NCBI GenBank assembly: GCA_964636325.1
Contig: CAZWRV010000059.1
Location: 1-38,686, forward strand
Length of the DNA: 38,686 nt
Source of the DNA: CAZWRV01 sp964636325
GTDB taxonomy: Bacteria > Verrucomicrobiota > Lentisphaeria > Victivallales > GWF2-50-93
Direction: 5' to 3'
In this document: one piece after another, positions 7,651-14,130 of the stretch
Layout of the letters: each line of letters opens with the position of its first letter
How positions within the stretch are numbered: position 1 is the first letter of the stretch
Notes under the pieces: model-generated
Databases searched by the model: none
Told to the model about the DNA's origin: nothing
Seen by the model: the letters and a program-made list of their open reading frames with translations, nothing else
Program-made: the position numbers and the translations under genes

Positions 7651-7738
7651 TCGCTATCGGAGTCGAAGATATAAACTGGAAATCGATCCCGATTCCGATA
7701 CCGATAGCGACCCTAAGGCGGGCGAAGCCTGCCTTAGG
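7651..7738. repeat. two inverted repeats between efp and the activator-dehydratase fusion
   Basis: TCGCTATCGG (7651-7660) is perfectly inverted at 7701-7710, in a tract of GAT-rich hexamer-like repeats. Directly after it CCTAAGGCGGGC-GAA-GCCTGCCTTAGG (7712-7738) forms a 12-bp stem with one mismatch. The second hairpin lies downstream of the fusion gene's stop and could end its transcript, though no T-run follows on either strand. Confidence 0.6.
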
Positions 7739-7746
7739 TTGAAACG

Positions 7747-7817
7747 GCGCAGGTATTCCTACCTGCGATGCCGCAGACAGGAATGTCTGCGCTACTTGAG
7801 GCGGGTTTCAGAGGAGG
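7747..7817 (+). repeat. paired-hairpin repeat (BIME-like), copy 2
   Basis: Nearly identical to 3057-3128, including the TTCC and GGAA loops and the trailing TTTCAGAGGAGG. Here the purine tract serves no gene on the plus strand. It lies 30 bp beyond the 3' end of the minus-strand fusion gene, showing that the Shine-Dalgarno-like tract belongs to the repeat. Confidence 0.85.
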
Positions 7818-7847
7818 GGAACTTTGACGCCCGGATGTCGAGGGCGG

Positions 7848-10001
7848 TCATTTCGCTTCCGTGGCTGTCCCCTCGATTCCCTGGGGGAACGGCATGACGT
7901 CGCCGCCGCCCTTGGATGAGTGGCGTCTGGCGGACTTCTCGGTCCGGCCGAGGATGTTGCCGAACTTCCTGTCGTTGAGGGCCTCGATGTATGCCCTCAC
8001 CTTGGTGAAGGTGCTGCAGGGGTCGATGGTGGGGTCGATGCAGTCGCCGTCGAGCACGAGCAGCGGGACGTGCGCCTTGCCGAGCTCCTCCTTCAGGTGC
8101 TTGACGAAGCAGCTGTCGGCCATTGAGCACCTGCCGAAACCGTGGCTGTAGAGTATGCATCCGTTGAACTTCGCGTAGACCGAGTAGTTCCTGATGTGCT
8201 TGACCCTCAGCTGTGGGTCTAGGAAGCCGACCGTAAGAAGCTTCTTCGCCAGGGAGCGGAACGGATCCTTCGTGTCCAGCGGATCCCAGCCGATGAAGTT
8301 GACCTCCTCGAAAACTATGGGCGCTCCGCAGAAGATCTCGATGAAGTCGAGCAGCCTGCTGTTGTAGAACGGCGGCAGATGCAGCCATAGGAGCCTGTGC
8401 GTGTCGCCTATGCCGATTTCCGACTCGACCTGCTCCTTCCTATCGGAGAGCTCGCTGTGGAACTGGCCGAGCATCTCGACAAGCTCGGAGCGGCCCCAGA
8501 GCTGCGAGAATATGAATGAGAAGTAAACCGCGTCGCCGCCGCGGATCAGCGGCGGGCTGGTCATGCGCAGCTCCGAGCACTTCAGCGCGATTTCACGGGC
8601 CTTGTTCGAGTTGACGAGCATCTCCTCGAGCCTGCCGTAGTCCATCTTCAGCCCGAGATTCTTCTCCAAGTGGTGGACGGACTCCTCCAGGCCCGACGCG
8701 ATGTTCTCCACGGCCCGCTTGTCGATGTTGATCGGAGTGTGCAGCGAGTAGAACTTGTTCTTGAGCCCGTAGGACCTCGCCAGGTCGTAGAATATCCGCT
8801 CGCCCTGCTGGCAAGGCTCGTTTGTCGAGACCGCGAAGGCCGGCTTGGGCAGGTCTATGCCCTGCAGCACCCGCAGGAAAGAGCATGTCTCGGCGGAGAA
8901 GCCCTTGTATGCGGCCTTGTCGAAGAAGCTCTTTATCTTGCGCTGGTTCCTTGCGAATAGGGCGGCGTAGGTCTCAAGCGTAAGTATCCTGACGCCGAGG
9001 GCGTTCAGTATCTCCGCGGGGAAGAAGAGGTTCCTCCAGACAAGCGGCGCGCCTCCGCCCGACGAGAAGAACTCCCTGCGCGTCAGCGACGCGCGCTGGG
9101 TGATCGACTTGAGGCGCGATGGCTCGGGGGAGTAGAACGGAACCGGCTTGTACTGCGTCTTCCTGCCGGCGTTCTGCATGGCGATGCACGCCGCCCCCAG
9201 CGCCCCCATCACCCTGTGGAACTCCGGTATCACGATGTTGCTGCCGGTTATCTCGCGCAGGTAGTAGGCGACGGCCCTGTTTGATGCGACTCCGCCCTGG
9301 AATAGGATGTCGCCCTTGTAGTTCAGGAATATCTCGCCGACGCTCGACATGATCGTCCTCGCCTGGGCCCGGCACGCGCCCGCGATGATGTCGCCGAGCG
9401 GAAACCTGTTCTTGAACTTGTTGATCGAAGTGGCGCTGAGGACCGCGCACACGGAGGAGAATTCGAGGTCCGAGTCGTAGTTCACCTTGTCGGACATGTT
9501 CTCGACGGGGATGTTGAGCTTCAACGCGACGCTGTCCAGGAAGGCTCCCGTACCCGCGGCGCAGATGCCGCTCATCTTCGAAGTCCACAGCTTCATCGTG
9601 TCGCTGTACAGCATCGCCTTGCTGTCTTGGCCGCCCACGTCAAGGATCGCCTTGCATTCCGGATAGTAGTGCTTCGCCCCTGCGATGTGGGCCGAGACTT
9701 CGCTCACGTGGAAGTCGTAGTCTATTATCTTCGAAGTCTCCTCGAGGATCTGGCTGCCAGTGACGGCCGAGGACGCTATGTCGTCCTCGGAAAGACCGGC
9801 TGAGGACAGGAACTTGTCCACTGTCCTCTTGAGCTGCCCGAGGTTGCACGAGCCGCACTCGTGGCATCTGCCGCCGCACGAGATCTTCTCGCCCGCCGAA
9901 ACCGGCTTCGTCCTCTGGTACAGGGCGTGCTTCACCTTGCCCTTGTCAGAGACGATCACAGCCTTGAAGGTCGTAGATCCGATGTCAATTCCAAGAAACA
10001 T
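7848..10001 (-). CDS. fused ATPase activator (BcrA/BadF/HgdC type) and 2-hydroxyacyl-CoA dehydratase-type Fe-S subunit
   Basis: A 717-residue protein joining two normally separate parts. Residues 1-270 form an ASKHA ATPase like HgdC: GIDIGSTTFKAV at the start, LDVGGQDSKAM at 120-130, CAAGTG with C147, and a second cysteine C185. C147 and C185 match the two ligands that bridge the [4Fe-4S] cluster of the HgdC dimer. From about residue 310 to 690 it resembles HgdB/FldC-type or double-cubane subunits, with ETCSFLRV, VSTNEPCQQG and LDGDCIDPTIDPCS. An ATP-driven low-potential electron transfer from the first part to the second is the expected mechanism; the substrate is unknown. A cysteine cluster CX3CX2CX2C (C42, C46, C49, C52) sits in the ATPase N-terminus. 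Of three consecutive ATGs, the third (10001) is correctly spaced from CCGGAG. No second dehydratase subunit gene is adjacent. Confidence 0.85.
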   Translation of the reverse strand: MFLGIDIGSTTFKAVIVSDKGKVKHALYQRTKPVSAGEKISCGGRCHECGSCNLGQLKRTVDKFLSSAGLSEDDIASSAVTGSQILEETSKIIDYDFHVSEVSAHIAGAKHYYPECKAILDVGGQDSKAMLYSDTMKLWTSKMSGICAAGTGAFLDSVALKLNIPVENMSDKVNYDSDLEFSSVCAVLSATSINKFKNRFPLGDIIAGACRAQARTIMSSVGEIFLNYKGDILFQGGVASNRAVAYYLREITGSNIVIPEFHRVMGALGAACIAMQNAGRKTQYKPVPFYSPEPSRLKSITQRASLTRREFFSSGGGAPLVWRNLFFPAEILNALGVRILTLETYAALFARNQRKIKSFFDKAAYKGFSAETCSFLRVLQGIDLPKPAFAVSTNEPCQQGERIFYDLARSYGLKNKFYSLHTPINIDKRAVENIASGLEESVHHLEKNLGLKMDYGRLEEMLVNSNKAREIALKCSELRMTSPPLIRGGDAVYFSFIFSQLWGRSELVEMLGQFHSELSDRKEQVESEIGIGDTHRLLWLHLPPFYNSRLLDFIEIFCGAPIVFEEVNFIGWDPLDTKDPFRSLAKKLLTVGFLDPQLRVKHIRNYSVYAKFNGCILYSHGFGRCSMADSCFVKHLKEELGKAHVPLLVLDGDCIDPTIDPCSTFTKVRAYIEALNDRKFGNILGRTEKSARRHSSKGGGDVMPFPQGIEGTATEAK

Positions 10002-10197
10002 CATCATTCTCCGGATTTGGTTTTCACACAGCGACAATGGACGGCGGGCATGCCCGGCGGTCGTCCGGAAATAACTGGAAACAAGGAACGGAAGCACCAA
10101 TATAAAACACGTCCGTCAGGAATTCAATTGAGCATGCAAGATTTCATGGGATTAAACTTTTTCGCGCAAGATTTTTCCGGTAAAGAACTATTCCGGC

Positions 10198-10226
10198 TTG
10201 ACAAGATTTTCAACCGCATATAGAAT
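10198..10226 (+). promoter_or_regulatory. sigma-70-type promoter
   Basis: TTGACA at 10198-10203 and TAGAAT at 10221-10226 are spaced by exactly 17 bp. The predicted start, seven bases on, falls at about 10233. That is the first base of the stem closing the candidate RNA described next. Confidence 0.75.
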
Positions 10227-10232
10227 AGCTGC

Positions 10233-10325
10233 GGAAACAGGGTGAACCTCTGAACAATAATGCATCAAAGCCGCAAGGCTTTAAAGTCACTAGTTGCGGA
10301 GACATCCCCTGTTTCCATTTTTTTG
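10233..10325 (+). ncRNA. candidate structured small RNA or leader upstream of the peptide-binding protein gene
   Basis: The predicted transcript starts with GGAAACAGGG (10233-10242), which is perfectly complementary to CCCTGTTTCC (10307-10316). A run of seven T follows just after (10318-10324), as in an intrinsic terminator. The 64 nt inside the closing stem include the perfect hairpin AAAGCC-GCAA-GGCTTT (10267-10282). No open frame with a ribosome site is visible. It could be a free small RNA of about 93 nt or a ligand-responsive leader of the binding-protein gene that starts 54 bp later. It does not match a riboswitch class known to me. Confidence 0.5.
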
Positions 10326-10326
10326 T

Positions 10327-10357
10327 TTAAAAATCACTCGCGGCGCGTGATTTTTAA
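10327..10357 (+). terminator. candidate hairpin terminator/attenuator
   Basis: TTAAAAATCAC (10327-10337) pairs with GTGATTTTTAA (10347-10357) around a GC-rich 9-nt loop. The AT-rich 11-bp stem is symmetrical, so it could act in either direction. It lies between the candidate RNA and the ATG of the binding-protein gene. Confidence 0.4.
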
Positions 10358-10378
10358 CTGGGCGGGAAGCCTTTGACC

Positions 10379-12241
10379 ATGGAGCCATCCATCTCTAGCA
10401 CGTATGTTTTCCGGACAGCAAAAGCAGCCTTGATCGTCCCGGCCTGCGCAATATTCTTCCATCTTCCGTTTTTCCCATCTTCCATTGCCTTGGCCGGCCC
10501 GGACGATCCGTCTTCCGGACGGGTCATGTATCTCAGCGCGGGCGGGCGGATCAACACGCTTGATCCGGCGCTGGCTTCCGACTTCGTGAGCTCCTATGTC
10601 GTGTCGGCCCTCTACGACCGCCTCATCGAATACGACTATCTAGCCAGGCCCTACGCGCTGATCCCGTCGATGCTTGAGGCAATGCCGGAAATCAGCCCGG
10701 ACCTCCTCCACTACAGGTTCCGCCTCCGCGACGACCTCTACTTCAACGGCATTCCCTGCATTTTCAAGGGCTGCTCGCGGGACGAGAACAGGGTGACTTC
10801 GGCCGACGTGGTGTTCTCCTTCCTCAGGATTGCCGACGCGCGCCTGCGTTCTTCCGGCTTCTGGCTGCTCCGCGGCAAGATAAAGGGGATCGACAAGTTC
10901 TTCGAGGAGACTTCAAAGGCGGCGCCAGGAGACTTCGGCCCATACGAGAGGGGGTGCGAGGGCTTCGAGATCGTCGACGACAGGAATTTCATCATCCATC
11001 TTGCGAAGCCGGATCCGAGGCTCCTCTATGCGATAGCCATGCCGTACCTTTCGATAGTTCCCGCCAGGGGGGCCAAGTTCCACGGCAACGACCTGTCCGA
11101 AAACGTCTGCGGCTCCGGGGCCTTCACCATGCAGGACTGGATGAGGGACTACCGGATAATACTCGACAGGAATCCGGGCTACCGCCGCGAACTTTTCGCC
11201 GGGGCGGAAGACGAGGCCGACCGTTCGCGTCCGCTGCCTCTACTGGACCGCGTGGTCTGCTACCTGGTCAAGCAGCCCATATCCGGCTGGCTCCTCTTCC
11301 TGCAGGGCGAGCTGGACATAAGCGCCCTGGACAAGGACAACCTCGACGCGGTCATGATGGAGGGGCAGGTGCTCTCGCCTGCGCTCAAAGAGCGCGGCAT
11401 CCAGCTTATTCCCGTGCCCGAATTCCAGATCAACTATGTAGGGTTCAGCTTCAGCGACCCGCTCCTATCCAAGAACTGCGAGCTCCGCAGGGCAATGACC
11501 TACGCCTACGACGTCGGCAAACGGATACGCCATTCGAACTTCACTCTGATCCCGGCCCAGGGCCCCATACCGCCCGGCGTCCCGGGATACGATCCCGACT
11601 TCAGGAATCCGTATGCCGTCCACGACGTCGAAAAGGCGAAGGAATGCCTGGCCAAGGCCGGATTCCCCGGCGGAATCGACCCTGAAACAGGCAAGCGCCT
11701 GGAGTTCACGTTCGACCTCGGCGACACCACCACTTACTACCGCCAGCTTGCCGAGCTCATGGTCGACGACATGAGGCAGATAGGCATCGCCATCAAGCCG
11801 GTCCTCAACAACAAGCCGCGCTTCTTCCAGAAGCTCAATGAAGGGCAGATGCAGATATTCAGGCTCTCCTGGGTCGGCGACTATCCCGACGCCGAAAACT
11901 TCCTCCAGCTCTTCTACGGCCCCAACTCCGGAACATGCAACCGCGGCTTCTACAAGGATCCCGAATTCGACAGGATGTACGACGAAATCATCTCCATGCC
12001 CGACTGCCCCGAAAGAACCGGGAAATACAGCAGTATGGCGAAATACCTCACATCCCAGTGCCCATGGATTTTCGAAAGCCACCCTACGACCTACCGCCTG
12101 ATCCACAAATGGCTGAAGAACTACAAGCCCCACGACTTCGCATACTGCCAGTGGAAATACCTCTCCGTAGACCCCGCGCTCCGCGGCGAGATGAAGAAAA
12201 GCTTCAAGCCCCTCAAGATGAGCGAACTCCGCGGGGAGTGA
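10379..12241 (+). CDS. ABC transporter substrate-binding protein, family 5 (peptide/nickel type)
   Basis: A 620-residue exported binding protein of the DppA/OppA/NikA family, which delivers oligopeptides or similar ligands to an inner-membrane ABC permease. A signal peptide (basic TAK, then a hydrophobic run to SIALA) is followed by the family core. The core begins with RINTLDPALASDFVSSYVVSALYDRLIEYD and continues with RFRLRDDLYFNG, VTSADVVFSF, GSGAFTM and NYVGFSFSDP. The C-terminal lobe has LAKAGFPGGIDPETGKR and SWVGDYPDAENFLQLFYG. The start is ATG at 10379; GGGAAG upstream is a modest Shine-Dalgarno. No permease or ATPase gene is adjacent, so it is an orphan binding protein here. The leader contains a promoter and a candidate structured RNA. 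Confidence 0.92.
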   Translation: MEPSISSTYVFRTAKAALIVPACAIFFHLPFFPSSIALAGPDDPSSGRVMYLSAGGRINTLDPALASDFVSSYVVSALYDRLIEYDYLARPYALIPSMLEAMPEISPDLLHYRFRLRDDLYFNGIPCIFKGCSRDENRVTSADVVFSFLRIADARLRSSGFWLLRGKIKGIDKFFEETSKAAPGDFGPYERGCEGFEIVDDRNFIIHLAKPDPRLLYAIAMPYLSIVPARGAKFHGNDLSENVCGSGAFTMQDWMRDYRIILDRNPGYRRELFAGAEDEADRSRPLPLLDRVVCYLVKQPISGWLLFLQGELDISALDKDNLDAVMMEGQVLSPALKERGIQLIPVPEFQINYVGFSFSDPLLSKNCELRRAMTYAYDVGKRIRHSNFTLIPAQGPIPPGVPGYDPDFRNPYAVHDVEKAKECLAKAGFPGGIDPETGKRLEFTFDLGDTTTYYRQLAELMVDDMRQIGIAIKPVLNNKPRFFQKLNEGQMQIFRLSWVGDYPDAENFLQLFYGPNSGTCNRGFYKDPEFDRMYDEIISMPDCPERTGKYSSMAKYLTSQCPWIFESHPTTYRLIHKWLKNYKPHDFAYCQWKYLSVDPALRGEMKKSFKPLKMSELRGE

Positions 12242-12298
12242 GTGGCGGCGTCCGCCGCCGCGGGATGCCGGATAAGCGGATGGGGAATGGTTACTGTG

Positions 12299-12345
12299 CG
12301 CGGTAATTCTTAACCGCGATTAGGCCCTCCCTCGGGAGGAAAGGC
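12299..12345. terminator. hairpins between convergent binding-protein genes
   Basis: CGCGGT-N8-ACCGCG (12299-12318) and a short CCTCCC/GGGAGG hairpin (about 12328-12341) lie in the 124-bp gap between the two convergent genes. Neither has a T-run, so a bidirectional termination role is only a guess. Confidence 0.3.
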
Positions 12346-12365
12346 GGCCAGCCCCCGGCTAATGC

Positions 12366-13280
12366 TCACTCCGGCTTTTCCTTGGCCGGGGGGGCTTCGA
12401 GGGGCAAGGCGGCGCCCTTGGAATATTCCTTCCTGCAGGTCTTCTCGTCGACCTTGTAGCCGTGCTTTTTCAGGACGGCCCTGGCCTCCTCGTCCGAGCT
12501 TAGGAATTCCGCGAACTTCGCGGCCTCGGCGGGCAGCTTGGATGCCTTAAGCGTCGTGACGGTGACGCGGACAGGCATGAGGTAGTAGCTCCTGTCCGTG
12601 GCGCTGGTGATGGCGTCGACACGGGGGACTGGCAGGTTTTCGTCGATGGGGACGATGTCAAGGCTGTCCTTCCTCAGCAGCGCAACTACATTCCACACGA
12701 TCGAGGCGTCGGCGTTCTTCATCTTGACGATGTTCGCGGCGTTGCCTCCGGACCTCTGCGTCGGGATGTTCTTGTCCTTGTTTAGCTTCTCGAAGTCGAT
12801 TCCGGCCTTATTGAAGATGGACGGGAGCATCCGGCCGAGCGTACTGTATTCGTAGTCCGTGAGTACTATGTCGACATCTTTCCTGGTGAAGTCCTTGAGC
12901 GCCTTGATCTCCTTCGGGTTCCCCTTCTGGACGACGACGACGGGGACGAGTTCGGCGAATGTCCACGCATCCTCGCCGAGGCCCTTCCTCATGGCCTGGT
13001 CCATGAACGGATCGTGGCAGACGTAGATGTCGCCGGCCTTGTTGCCCTCGATGTTGGCGATGAGTTCGCCCGAGTCGCCGGAGCTTATTTCGAATTCGAT
13101 GCCGTTTTTCTTCCCGTAGATACCAGTGATCTCCCGGATTGCCGGCTCCATGGTGCCTCCTATGAAGCAGGTCAGGGTGACGGGCGCCTTCCTCTCGGCG
13201 TCCGGCTCCTTTCCCGGATCGGCGGCGAAGGTGGACGTTGGAAGCGAGACGATGAAAGCCGCAAGGAGGAGGTTGCGCAT
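12366..13280 (-). CDS. ModA-like extracellular solute-binding protein
   Basis: A 304-residue periplasmic binding protein. A signal peptide (MRNLLLAAFIVSLPTSTFA) precedes a type II binding fold resembling molybdate/tungstate and related oxyanion binders. Visible features are TCFIGGTMEPAIREI near residue 37, SSGDSGELIANIE, GDIYVCHDPFMDQA, VPVVVVQKGNP and DASIVWNVVALL. ModA homologs have Ser/Thr-rich turns where the oxyanion sits; GGTM and SSGDSG occupy those places here. The start is ATG at 13280 with GGAG upstream. No ABC permease or ATPase is adjacent. It is followed upstream by a small lipoprotein on the same strand, and a shared transcript is possible. The ligand is not established. Confidence 0.75.
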   Translation of the reverse strand: MRNLLLAAFIVSLPTSTFAADPGKEPDAERKAPVTLTCFIGGTMEPAIREITGIYGKKNGIEFEISSGDSGELIANIEGNKAGDIYVCHDPFMDQAMRKGLGEDAWTFAELVPVVVVQKGNPKEIKALKDFTRKDVDIVLTDYEYSTLGRMLPSIFNKAGIDFEKLNKDKNIPTQRSGGNAANIVKMKNADASIVWNVVALLRKDSLDIVPIDENLPVPRVDAITSATDRSYYLMPVRVTVTTLKASKLPAEAAKFAEFLSSDEEARAVLKKHGYKVDEKTCRKEYSKGAALPLEAPPAKEKPE

Positions 13281-13347
13281 TATTGCTCCATGATTATTTC
13301 ATTGTCATCCATCCACCCGCCATCCATCCTGCGTGATGGCCGCGTGA

Positions 13348-13656
13348 TTATTTTACAACGTGCGAGCTGACCTTCCATTTGCCGTCCTTCTCCTCGACGG
13401 TGAACTGCCATTTGACCGTCATGTTGTAGGTGCCCTCGGCCTCCTTCATCTTGCATGTGACGGTTCCGCCTTTGTCTTTGATTTCCATGCTGTCGAAGGA
13501 GTCCACGGCCATGCCGAAGTTCTTGGCCTTGCAGTACTCCTCGATGGCGGCCTTGAACGGGCCTGTGTCCCGGGTGATTTCCGGCGTCTTCCTGCCGCAT
13601 CCCGCCAATGATATGGCAAGCGCGGCCGAAAAAAGTACTGCAACGATCCTCTTCAT
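13348..13656 (-). CDS. small lipoprotein, hypothetical
   Basis: A 102-residue protein with a clear lipoprotein signal: MKRIVAVLFSAALAISLAGC, with the lipobox LAGC and the cysteine at position 20. The mature part of about 80 residues contains YCKAKNFGMAVDSFDSMEIKDKGGTVTCKMK and a WQFTVEEKDGKWKVSSH ending. The alternating pattern suggests a small beta-rich (NTF2- or cystatin-like) fold. The start is ATG at 13656, supported by GAGGAGGG just upstream; an earlier in-frame start at 13713 has no ribosome site. It lies 67 bp upstream of the ModA-like gene on the same strand. Confidence 0.75.
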   Translation of the reverse strand: MKRIVAVLFSAALAISLAGCGRKTPEITRDTGPFKAAIEEYCKAKNFGMAVDSFDSMEIKDKGGTVTCKMKEAEGTYNMTVKWQFTVEEKDGKWKVSSHVVK

Positions 13657-13779
13657 GGTCCCTCCTCGGTAAAGAATATCCACCGGCTTCCGGACATGCC
13701 GGAAAGACGGCATCCAGATGCTGAGGCCATAATAAAGCCGGAAGTTCGGAAAAAATCAACTGAAAATCCCGCGGAGGGC

Positions 13780-13808
13780 TTGACTCCGCCTTGCGTTTAT
13801 CATATAAT
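13780..13808 (+). promoter_or_regulatory. near-consensus sigma-70 promoter of the orphan RNA unit
   Basis: TTGACT (13780-13785) and TATAAT (13803-13808) are spaced by 17 bp. The promoter points rightward, away from the divergent lipoprotein gene. No protein-coding gene of normal size starts in the next 300 bp. Confidence 0.8.
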
Positions 13809-13814
13809 GCTAAC

Positions 13815-14013
13815 AGAAGTAAGGAGTTAAGGAGGCAGATCGCAGCCTAAGAACAATCAATCTGCTTTATGCCAGGGCCGCGGGCAAGCTTAACTAGGGA
13901 GGGAATGAACAGAAACAGGGGAACAGGGCGGACATCCGGAAAAGCTGCCCGGTCTCTTATGCCCGGCATAAAGTTCAAATATACGGCAGGGTAAGGACCC
14001 TGCCGTTTTTTTT
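13815..14013 (+). ncRNA. candidate structured RNA, about 199 nt, unassigned (possibly 6S-like)
   Basis: The unit is delimited by a near-consensus promoter and an intrinsic terminator. The central part folds as a long rod: CTTTATGCC (13865-13873) pairs with GGCATAAAG (13965-13973). Inside that, CGGGCAAGCTT (13881-13891) pairs with AAGCTGCCCG (13942-13951) with one bulge, separated by an internal loop. A 5' hairpin closes with GCAGAT/ATCTGC. The size and rod-with-internal-loop shape recall 6S RNA, but the 5' and 3' ends do not pair as 6S requires, so the family is open. A small ORF of 41 codons (ATG 13870 to a TAA in the terminator loop), or 29 codons from ATG 13906, is also present and encodes a basic peptide. 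Confidence 0.6.
13984..14013 (+). terminator. intrinsic terminator
   Basis: CGGCAGGGT-AAGG-ACCCTGCCG is a perfect 9-bp stem with a 4-nt loop, followed directly by eight T residues (14006-14013). It is the clearest Rho-independent terminator in the window and reads on the plus strand. Confidence 0.93.
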
Positions 14014-14130
14014 GTCCGGGCGGGTTCAAAATGCCGGGGCGGCGCTTGGCATTCCCTGTTTCAAAGAGCATCTTAATGGTCGGACAACGGCCTGTGTCTG
14101 AGTATTGAAATTGGCTCGCGGGAGGATGCC

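Noticed and set aside
10240..10290. Resemblance of the leader (GAACCTCTGAACAATAATGC) to part of the thiamine pyrophosphate riboswitch
   Set aside because: The CUGAGA box and the second conserved arm are absent and the pairing scheme differs. The downstream gene is a peptide-binding protein rather than a thiamine gene.
12299..12345. Strong bidirectional intrinsic terminator between the two binding-protein genes
   Set aside because: Hairpins exist but no T-run follows on either strand, so it is listed only at low confidence.
13870..13994. Small protein gene (41 codons) inside the orphan RNA unit
   Set aside because: No correctly spaced ribosome site for ATG 13870, and only a too-close one for ATG 13906. 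The stop lies inside the terminator hairpin. It is kept only as an alternative reading of the RNA unit.
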